A DNA stretch of 5,152 nt from CAJBLF01 sp964494005 (GTDB lineage: Bacteria; Patescibacteriota; Gracilibacteria; Absconditabacterales; Absconditicoccaceae), in contig CAZBQE010000053.1 of NCBI GenBank assembly GCA_964494005.1, forward strand, positions 1 to 5,152. Reading direction: 5' to 3'. The position numbers and the translations under genes were made by a program. This document shows positions 1 through 4,943 of this stretch, piece by piece (the stretch's first letter is position 1; each line of letters begins with the position of its first letter). The notes under the pieces are model-generated. The model did no database searches and was not told where the DNA came from. It saw nothing but the letters and a program-made list of their open reading frames with translations.

Positions 1-60
1 ACTGGGGTTAAGTCGTAACAAGGCATCCTTACCGGAAGGTGAGGATAGACCACCACTCTA
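1..60 (+). rRNA. rrs: 16S rRNA, 3' end only (partial)
   Basis: This is the terminal part of small-subunit rRNA. The decoding-region strand AAGTCGTAACAAGG is at 10-23. Helix 45 follows as a 9-bp stem (24-32 with 39-47 approximately) closed by the GGAA loop at 34-37, whose two adenines are the usual KsgA dimethylation targets. The gene begins outside the window. By alignment with the E. coli end, the mature 3' end falls near position 60, with an uncertainty of a few bases. The tail at 47-60 reads AGACCACCACTCTA where most bacteria have GGATCACCTCCTTA, so the CCTCC anti-Shine-Dalgarno core is missing. The base before the two decoding adenines (position 9, E. coli 1491) is T rather than the commoner G; its pairing partner is not in the window. 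No tRNA, 23S or 5S gene follows; a terminator lies about 80 bases downstream. Confidence 0.96.
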
Positions 61-139
61 ACCTTATAATACCCACAAGAAACTTACTTGCCATGTCTTT
101 ATCTCTTTTTGATACTATTGTACCAGTTTTGGTATAGAG

Positions 140-167
140 AAAAACTGCCTTTAGCCGGGCAGTTTTT
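140..167. terminator. Bidirectional intrinsic terminator between 16S rRNA and prsW
   Basis: A perfect 10-bp stem (140-149 with 158-167; AAAAACTGCC against GGCAGTTTTT) encloses an 8-base loop. It is followed by T residues on the plus strand and equally by TTTTTCTC on the minus strand, so it can end both the rRNA transcript and the convergent prsW transcript. A smaller hairpin (TACC/GGTA around 121-134) precedes it and may help rRNA 3' processing; that part is inference. Its position shows that this 16S gene is not co-transcribed with a 23S gene. Confidence 0.88.
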
Positions 168-182
168 TCATAATTATTTTTT

Positions 183-1034
183 TTATGACTGTTTTTTGTA
201 CATCATATCCGACTGAAAGGTTAGATATGTCATTAGAAAAAATGCTATGATAATCAAGGGAACCGTGATATAGGTCAGATGATATTGAAGGCTGATATTG
301 TAGATGCTATGGATTCAAAATCATCAAATGATACCCAATAATATTGGCATAATTATTCTGTCTGTTTTTTTGTTTTTGATTACAATGAAGGCTATCAATC
401 CAGTAGATACCATGTGAATTAATGTACTAACTAATCATCTTCCTACAAGAAGGTTGATGATATTTACGCTTTCCTGGTTGATAATATTATTTATTATGTA
501 GACAATATTTTCTATGACACTAAATCCTAGACCGATCAAAATACAGAAGAAAATCAGATTACTTGGGTTATTTTCTTTTTCTGCTATCATGAGATTGTTC
601 CCTGATGAATATTTGAGATATTCTTCTGCATATGCGGAAATAAGATAATAAATGATCAAGACATTCACTCCTATGAGAAATCCTCCGTATGCGATCGCTA
701 TGAAGAAAAGTGATCAGATAAGAAGTAGTTGGAATATTTTTTTATATCGATTCCTAAAGAAAATTGTTACTATCGCTACCAATCATGTACAATATCCTAT
801 GAACATAAGTAAAGATTTTTTGTTGATGATATTCGTCACTACTAAGTCTTCTTGTCCGAAAATTCCTAAGAGATATTTGTAGGCAAATAATGATCCTACC
901 ATTATGATACCTAAGCCTAGGATTTTTAGTGTGATATTGATTTTGATTTTTTTTTGTGAAAAAATTGTATTTATGATCCGAATTCGTACATATGCTAGTA
1001 GAATACTTGTGATGATAGGTCGTATTAGATTCAC
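183..1034 (-). CDS. prsW: PrsW-like intramembrane metalloprotease (family M82)
   Basis: A 283-aa integral membrane protein when UGA is read as Gly (six UGA codons, including a Gly-Gly-Phe-Gly run near residues 237-240). Most of the chain is hydrophobic segments, suggesting seven or more membrane passes. The PrsW signature residues appear in order: AYAEEYLK (E137, E138, K141), GLGFSVIEN (E175, N176), a His in the IHMVSTG segment (H207), and HSIYN (H242, N246). Known PrsW proteins cleave membrane anti-sigma factors such as B. subtilis RsiW at site 1; the substrate here is unknown. The start is a GTG directly beside an octanucleotide repeat, and it is the only ATG, GTG or TTG start candidate before the upstream in-frame stop at 1101-1103. 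No Shine-Dalgarno site precedes it. It lies 50 bases downstream of the DUF2103-like gene, probably in one transcript, and faces the 16S gene across a shared terminator. Family assignment rests on motif order; activity is inferred. Confidence 0.86.
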
Positions 1035-1106
1035 GATGAAACGATGAAACGATAAAACGATGAAATGATTAAACGATGAAATGATTAAACGATGAAATGA
1101 CTAAGT
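1035..1106. repeat. Octanucleotide tandem repeat, about 9 units
   Basis: Nine successive 8-base units fit GATNAAAY. The variants GATGAAAC, GATAAAAC, GATGAAAT and GATTAAAC occur, then a degenerate last unit GACTAAGT. From 1055 on, GATGAAAT and GATTAAAC alternate, giving a 16-base higher-order period. The array bridges two genes: it encodes the last few residues and the stop codon of the DUF2103-like protein and ends immediately before the GTG start of prsW. Units this short without unique spacers exclude CRISPR. Confidence 0.9.
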
Positions 1107-1366
1107 AATTCTATGACTTCTTTGGTATCTTTGTCGTTGCAGATGATGAAGAGTTCTTGAGCGGTTGCTCATTTGCTCATAATGCATTTGATACCGCTTG
1201 GTGTTGGATAGGATACTTTGAAGTGTATTTCAGACGATCATTTTTGCTGTCTAGAGATTCTTCCTGGGATTATTCTACTAATTAGTGAATGTTTTTCAAT
1301 CTCTCTGATGAGTTTGTGAAACTCTGGTAATATATGATGTTCGGTTTTGGTTTTGAGAAATTTCAT
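1085..1366 (-). CDS. Small DUF2103-like protein
   Basis: A 93-aa protein starting at ATG, with two UGA codons read as Gly (residues 43 and 66). The core KHSLISRIIPGRISR (about residues 26-39), then a strand-rich stretch (SSEIHFKVSYPTPSGIKCIMSKG) and ATAQELFIICND (about 68-78), recalls the DUF2103 family. Those proteins are described as predicted metal-binding and are known mainly from cyanobacteria and archaea; no function is established. This copy is shorter than I would expect for the family and shows few candidate metal ligands (His9, His10, His17, His26, Cys61, Cys77). The start has no Shine-Dalgarno site. A weak TTACAC-17 bp-TATTAA promoter-like pair lies just upstream, which would place transcription close to the ATG. 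The last five residues and the stop come from the octanucleotide repeat. It is probably co-transcribed with prsW. I am confident the gene is real and less sure of the family. Confidence 0.8.
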
Positions 1367-1378
1367 GATTAATACTTC

Positions 1379-1576
1379 GTAATAAAACTTCGTGTAATTT
1401 ATCTTTGATGTAACAAGTTCGCTATGCTCACGTAATTTGCTTCGCGTAATTCATTTCATGTAATAAGCTTTGCAATTGGCAAATAATTATGATATATTAC
1501 GCCCTAGGCAAATTACATTTTACCTGGTCCGGTATTTCATCGGACAAGAATATATTACGGACGAAGTCCAAATTAC
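1379..1576. repeat. Intergenic mini-hairpin array with GTAAT/ATTAC spacers
   Basis: This fills most of the 233-base gap between the divergent DUF2103-like gene and prmC. On the left half the pentamer GTAAT (once GTAAC) recurs at 1379, 1394, 1410, 1432, 1446 and 1460. On the right half its inverse ATTAC recurs at 1496, 1512, 1554 and 1572. Between them sit very small dyads: ATC-TTT-GAT (1401-1409), GC-TTC-GC (1439-1445), GC-TTT-GC (1467-1473), GCC-CTA-GGC (1501-1509), GTCCG/CGGAC (1527-1545) and GGAC-GAA-GTCC (1559-1569). Three left units (1432-1473) have an exact 14-base period. The segment 1432-1450 is an imperfect inverted copy of 1496-1516, so the array changes orientation near 1475. It has no coding role that I can see; both flanking promoters must lie in or beside it. 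Confidence 0.75.
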
Positions 1577-1599
1577 TATTTATTTTTTTGATTATATAT

Positions 1600-2592
1600 A
1601 TGAAATTATCTGAATTAATTGAATGTGAAGATTTGAAAGAGAAGTTTGTTCTTCAAAAATTTTTGTGTAAATTTCTTTCTTGTTCGAGAGAACAATTGTG
1701 GACAGATATGGATAAAGAATTGTCCGATGAACTTATACAGAAAGTTCTTGTCGCTTACAAGTCCTATGTAGAAGATAAAATGCCTTTGGAATATATTTTG
1801 TGACATGTAGATTTTTTTGGTAGACAATTTTTTGTTAACGAAGCGACGCTTATTCCTAGACCGGAAACGGAATATATGATTACTGCGGTAACGGAATATA
1901 TTCAAAATTGAACATTGCAAAGTCCAGAGAAATCTGGGAAAATTGACATGTCTTCGAAGGAGGGAAATTGAATATTAGGAGAGAATTTCCTTTTGGATAT
2001 AGGGACGGGATGTTGAGTATTGGGAATTTCCGTATTGTTGCAGAATCCTGGATATTTTGGTCACGCTGTGCTTACAGATTATTTTGAGAATGCATTGGAG
2101 ATAGCCAAGAAAAATTATGAGACGTACAAGGGAGAAATATTTGCTGCGAATAGTAATCTGAAGGTTGATATTTTGCAGTCGGATCTTCTTAAATTTATTG
2201 AACATTGCAAAGTCCAGAGAAATCTGGGAAAATTGACATGTCCTCGAAGGAGGGAAATTGAAAATTCTAATGTTATTTTAGTAGCTAATCTGCCGTATAT
2301 TCCCGAAGAGATGTTTGAAGCAAATGTAGCGGACAATGTTAAAAAATTTGAACCAAAACCTGCTTTCGTCTGATGAGATGATTGATTGGATTATTATAGA
2401 AAAATGTTTGAACAGTTATTTTCCTTAATTGAAAATTGAAAATTGAAAATTGAAAATTGAGTTATTATGTTTTTGGAGATGATGACGTGGCAGGTGGATA
2501 TTCTACGTCAGGAGTTTGGTGATAGGATAGAGTTTGAAGAAGTGAAAACGTTTCATTTCAATATTAGAATCGTGAAAGCTTGGCTGAAATAG
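1600..2592 (+). CDS. prmC: Release factor glutamine methyltransferase PrmC (HemK), with repeat insertions
   Basis: PrmC transfers a methyl group from SAM to the glutamine of the GGQ motif in class I release factors. The frame gives 330 aa with nine UGA codons read as Gly, where about 280 is usual. The helical N-terminal domain ends in PLEYILG (62-68). The catalytic domain shows LIPRPETE (84-91), the SAM loop DIGTGCG (133-139, its last Gly UGA-encoded), the active-site motif NLPY (230-233, a variant of the usual NPPY), and GGDDGLDYYRK (from 258), with an early IMFLEM strand. The excess length is explained by three repeat insertions: two 66-bp copies (about residues 103-125 and 200-221) and a heptanucleotide stretch (about 277-288). 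All lie in loops between conserved motifs. The ATG at 1600 fits the family N-terminus; the upstream in-frame ATG at 1489 would translate the hairpin array. No Shine-Dalgarno site is visible. In a UGA=Gly organism RF2 is expected to be absent, leaving RF1 as substrate. Confidence 0.93.
1907..1972 (+). repeat. 66-bp coding repeat element, copy 1 (in prmC)
   Basis: This is identical to 2197-2262 except at one base (T at 1953 against C at 2243). It begins and ends with ATTGAA, so the net insertion is 60 or 66 bp, both multiples of three. It contains the hairpin CCAGA-GAAA-TCTGG, the palindromes TTGCAA and GACATGTC, and in this copy CTTCGAAG. It is read in the frame ...NGTLQSPEK..., using two UGA codons as Gly at its boundaries. 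It sits between the PRPETE motif and the SAM-binding DIGTG motif, a segment usually about half this long. Confidence 0.9.
2197..2262 (+). repeat. 66-bp coding repeat element, copy 2 (in prmC)
   Basis: This is the second copy, 290 bp after the first and therefore in a different reading frame of the same gene. It is read as IEHCKVQR...RREIE, exactly 22 codons, and lies between the acidic strand SDLLKF and the VILVANLPY strand, where PrmC normally has only a short loop. ATTGAA is again present at both ends. The variant base turns the CTTCGAAG palindrome into a CCT-CGA-AGG mini-hairpin. There is no TA dinucleotide anywhere in the copy. Confidence 0.9.
2427..2461 (+). repeat. Heptanucleotide tandem repeat AATTGAA x5 inside prmC
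   Basis: Four perfect AATTGAA units and a fifth differing in its last base are translated as IENGKLKIENG. Three units (21 bp) equal seven residues, which looks like an expansion of an ancestral LIENG-VIMFLEM strand junction. Because the unit is 7 bp, gain or loss of a single unit would shift the frame of the last roughly 44 codons. Confidence 0.92.
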
Positions 2593-2593
2593 A

Positions 2594-3244
2594 TTATTCT
2601 ATTATTTTTTGTATTCTTGTTATCGCCACAGGCATATTTCTCATACCTTGACCAACAGGGTAGAAAACAGGGTAGACTTTGTATTGTGTTTTTTCGATTG
2701 TAAGGAGTTCGTGTTCATTGTTTTTGTAGTCGGAGACTTTGATGGGTTTGTCTAGGAGGATTGAACTGACTTGATTTCCGAAGGTGATGATATGTTTTGG
2801 TTGTAAAATTGCCAATTCTTTTAGTGTATATGTTAGGTAGTCTTTGAAGACTTTGTCTTTTAAGGGTCTTGCATCTACTTGTGTACACTTTGCTAGGTTG
2901 GTAATATAGATGTTCTTTTTCGCGATATGGAGGTAGAGCGTTTCGGAGAATTCTTCCGTTCGATCGTCTGCTCTCATGTTTTGGATTTGATCAAATAATT
3001 TTTTGTCCAAGAGTTTTGCTTTATAAAAAATTTTTCGCACATTTTTGGTTCCTAGTCGAGGAGCGCGAATTCATTTCCATCATTTCATCGCTGACATATT
3101 TTTTCCGGTGGGATTCATGAATACAAAACAAATATCAGGATTGTTTGTACATCCTGCTCCGTGTACAGCAAAAAGACTTTTTTCTCCATACTGTTGTTGA
3201 AGTCTTTCCCGGTGGGTATATAAGTGATCTAATTGGAGTGACAA
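2594..3244 (-). CDS. Uracil-DNA glycosylase superfamily protein
   Basis: A 216-aa protein with two UGA codons read as Gly (residues 55 and 58, in KGWKGIRAP). The first active-site motif reads VFMNPTGKN (41-49), followed by the DNA-facing segment WKGIRAPRLGTKNVRKIF (56-73). The central strand and helix pattern NIYITNLAKC...LKELAILQPKHIITFGNQVSSIL is typical of the UDG superfamily. The C-terminal motif is VFYPVGQGMRNMP, in the place where classical families have an HPS-type motif. I infer excision of uracil or a related damaged base as the first step of base excision repair. The four cysteines of iron-sulfur family 4 enzymes are not arranged as expected, so I leave the family number open. The start is inferred: TTG at 3244 is the only good start before the conserved core, and the ATG inside FMNPTG is too late. 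It follows the DnaX-C-like gene by 32 bases, and its stop is one base from the prmC stop, tail to tail. No terminator is seen between those two genes. Confidence 0.82.
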
Positions 3245-3276
3245 AACGAAGAAATAATGAAGCGATAAAATACTTT

Positions 3277-3555
3277 TTATATATGTTCTAGTTTTCTAGC
3301 AAAATAGTCTTCTTTATTTTCGAATTTTAGCTTGATAATAATTTGTTTTTCGAGAATCTCGCTGAGTATATCTTCGATATATCTCATGTTTTCTATGTTA
3401 CTGAATACAAGTTGAGCGACTTTACTGATAGTGATGAGTTCTACCGTATCACTACTTATTCTATTGATGATTAACTTATTTTGGAGTGCACTTTTGATAG
3501 AAATTTTGTCTATGTTGTTTATTAGCTGATCAAGGATATCGTTAAATTCTCCCAT
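3277..3555 (-). CDS. Stand-alone protein resembling the C-terminal domain of DnaX (tau)
   Basis: A 92-aa soluble protein starting at ATG, with no UGA codons. Its layout is an N-terminal helix (FNDILDQLINNI), a basic helix (KSALQNKL), a strand pair (INRISSDTVELITIS), and a helix-strand end (ENMRYIEDILSEILEKQIIIKLKF). This is the pattern of the small alpha/beta domain at the C-terminus of many bacterial DnaX proteins, which has a DnaA-N-terminal-like fold. Its gene follows a dnaX that stops right after domain III and lies in the same reading frame, separated by 159 bases with several UAA stops. I infer a split DnaX tail acting as a separate clamp-loader or polymerase partner. That rests on pattern similarity only; an unrelated small protein is possible. 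A UDG gene follows in the same direction. Confidence 0.72.
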   Translation of the reverse strand: MGEFNDILDQLINNIDKISIKSALQNKLIINRISSDTVELITISKVAQLVFSNIENMRYIEDILSEILEKQIIIKLKFENKEDYFARKLEHI

Positions 3556-3714
3556 TGTTATTTATGTATAACAGATAAATTGTATTTACTTTTTTTATAC
3601 CGACTGTTTTTGAAATCATAAACTACTTCGCTGCCACTCGTATTTTATGTATCAAAAATCGCCGGTATGGAATCGATGTCATAAAAAAATAAATTTTTTT
3701 CGCTTTTTGCGGAT
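3556..3714 (-). other. dnaX to DnaX-C-like spacer with AT hairpin
   Basis: This 159-base gap reads in the dnaX frame for 39 open codons (UGA counted as Gly) after the dnaX stop, then meets UAA at 3597-3595, 3588-3586 and 3564-3562. On the minus strand a 7-bp A/T stem (3683-3700) with a 4-base loop follows soon after the dnaX stop. It might weakly terminate or attenuate transcription, but it lacks any GC pairs. I see no RNA gene. Confidence 0.4.
3565..3573 (-). promoter_or_regulatory. Possible extended -10 promoter of the DnaX-C-like gene
   Basis: On the minus strand TGTTATACA matches an extended -10 element (TG, one base, TATACA). No -35 match is found at 17 bp. The usual 7-base distance to the start of transcription would put the RNA 5' end only two or three bases before the ATG at 3555, that is, a practically leaderless message. 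Such matches are common by chance in AT-rich DNA. Confidence 0.3.
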
Positions 3715-4725
3715 TTATTTTCTTATTGCATCTCTTTCTAAATGTTTATGTAACGCGACTTTGTAGACGATTGTAGGATAAGGATACTGTCTAATATTTT
3801 TGATAATATCTGTGAAGGTTTCTGATATTTTGGTAGAGAAATCAATATCTTGAAGAAAAATCTGATCGATATGCATCAATGTCTGTTTAGCGAAACTATG
3901 AAGGTCTATTCCTTGGTTCTGTATTTCATCTATTCTTTCGAATATTTTTTGTGATTCACCTGTTTTTACAAGTTCGAGAAAATCTTGTATCAAGACGTCA
4001 GAAGCAACTCCCAAAAATTTTGAGATATGTTCTTCGTTGATGTCACCTAAAACGCTTACTTGATCTACATATTTGACTGCGTCACGAACACAGCCTTCTG
4101 AGATTTTCGCAATCAACTCTATCGCATTGTCTGTCGATGTAATGTTTTCTTGTTGTACGATGTTTTTGATATGTTTTGCTATTTCTTTTTTGTCTACTTT
4201 TTTGAAATTGAAAACTTGGCAACGTGAAATAATTGTTTCTGGGACTTTTTGTAATTCTGTCGTTGCAAGGATAAAACACACGTTGTCTCTTGGTTCCTCT
4301 ATAGTTTTTAATAATGCATTAAAAGCTCCTTTACTTAACATATGGACTTCATCTATGACGTATATTTTTTTCTTGAGCTGTGCTGGTGGATAAGCAGCTT
4401 TATCGAGAATTTCTTCTCTGATATTGTCGACTCCTGTGTGAGAAGCTGCATCGATTTCTACATAATCCAAAGATTTTCCTTCGTTGATAATTCTGCAGTT
4501 TTCACATGTATTACATGGATTTCCGTCAGTAGTATTGAGACAATTTATTGCTTTTGCCAAAATTCTTGCAGCAGTTGTTTTTCCTGTTCCTCTTGGTCAA
4601 AAAAGCAAATAATTGTGATGCATATGTTTGCTTGTGCTCATCTGGGCTTTGAGAATTTCTGTGATATGTGTCTGTCCGATGATAGTATCGAAGACTTGAG
4701 GACGATATTTGTTAGCGAGAGACAT
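3715..4725 (-). CDS. dnaX: DNA polymerase III subunit gamma/tau (clamp loader ATPase), short form
   Basis: A 336-aa AAA+ ATPase of the clamp loader that places the sliding clamp on primed DNA. It starts with the family-typical MSLANKYRPQVFDTIIGQ. Walker A is GPRGTGKTT (43-51), whose first Gly is encoded by UGA at 4597-4599. The zinc-binding cysteines are C62, C71, C74 and C77 with the usual spacing. Walker B is VIDEVH (D125, E126, H128), sensor 1 is the ATTELQKVP segment (T155, T156), the trans-acting arginine motif is SRC (167-169), and the sensor 2 arginine lies in CVRDAVKYVDQ (about R214). Domain III follows to the end, and the protein stops without the tau extension that would contact DnaB and the polymerase. 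The ATG at 4725 has no Shine-Dalgarno site; its leader is a heptanucleotide repeat. It is the first gene of a minus-strand unit with the DnaX-C-like and UDG genes. No slippery frameshift heptamer is seen near the end. Confidence 0.96.
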
Positions 4726-4730
4726 AATTT

Positions 4731-4758
4731 AATGTTAAATGTTAAATGTTGAATGTAA
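4731..4758. repeat. Heptanucleotide repeat in the dnaX leader
   Basis: Four 7-base units on the plus strand read AATGTTA, AATGTTA, AATGTTG and AATGTAA. They end five bases before the dnaX start codon, so they occupy exactly the place where a ribosome binding site would be. The array contains no purine-rich Shine-Dalgarno-like stretch on the minus strand. Confidence 0.85.
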
Positions 4759-4818
4759 GAATTGTCTTAGTATGGACTATTGTAGAATTACGATAGTTTG
4801 TAAGTATACAATTCTTTC

Positions 4819-4846
4819 GTTATTCACTATTAGTTGTTCGTTGTTC
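4819..4846. repeat. Degenerate heptanucleotide repeat upstream of dnaX
   Basis: Four 7-base units read GTTATTC, ACTATTA, GTTGTTC and GTTGTTC; only the last two are identical. It lies about 95 bases upstream of the dnaX start, next to a TATACT hexamer on the minus strand (4808-4803) that could be a -10 element but has no matching -35. The remaining sequence between 4759 and 4890 shows nothing else I can name. Confidence 0.5.
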
Positions 4847-4891
4847 ATTATATTTTGGTTGTAGTTATTTGGGAGATTTTTTCAATGAGAA

Positions 4892-4917
4892 AAAACTCTG
4901 CAGTTGAGCAGAGTTTT
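4892..4917 (-). terminator. Intrinsic terminator of the right-edge gene
   Basis: A perfect 10-bp stem (4892-4901 with 4908-4917) with a 6-base loop. On the minus strand it is followed by TTTTTTCTC. It lies 26 bases past the UAA stop of the gene entering from the right edge, separating that gene from dnaX. The stem design (A-rich outside, GC inside, T run) matches the terminator after the 16S gene. Confidence 0.88.
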
Positions 4918-4943
4918 GTTTTGTGGTGTGGTGAATTGTTATA

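Noticed and set aside
61..139. tRNA or start of 23S rRNA behind the 16S gene
   Set aside because: No cloverleaf or conserved T-loop sequence is present, and a terminator follows at 140-167.
652..882. Plus-strand ORF of 76 codons
   Set aside because: It is antisense to prsW in a region where the minus strand encodes continuous membrane segments.
1035..1106. CRISPR array
   Set aside because: Units are only 8 bases with no unique spacers and no cas genes nearby; it is a simple tandem repeat.
1489..1599. Upstream in-frame ATG of prmC adding 37 residues
   Set aside because: The extension would be translated hairpin array and has no PrmC-like sequence; the family N-terminus begins at the ATG at 1600.
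1615..2336. Minus-strand ORFs at 1615-1920, 1975-2205 and 2115-2336
   Set aside because: They are antisense to prmC and show no recognisable domain; some are open partly because the 66-bp element has no stops on either strand.
183..2592. prsW, the DUF2103-like gene and prmC as pseudogenes broken by many UGA stops
   Set aside because: All UGA positions keep frame and many sit on conserved glycines; reading UGA as Gly gives intact families ending in UAA or UAG.
3556..3717. dnaX disrupted by a single recent stop or frameshift, with the 92-aa ORF as its broken end
   Set aside because: The gap in the common frame contains further UAA stops at 3595, 3586 and 3562, and the small gene has its own ATG and promoter-like element, so a recent single lesion does not explain it. 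An ancient split remains possible.
4342..4752. Plus-strand ORF of 136 codons
   Set aside because: It is antisense to dnaX, whose motifs are unambiguous; the Cys/Ser/Phe-rich product has no family resemblance.
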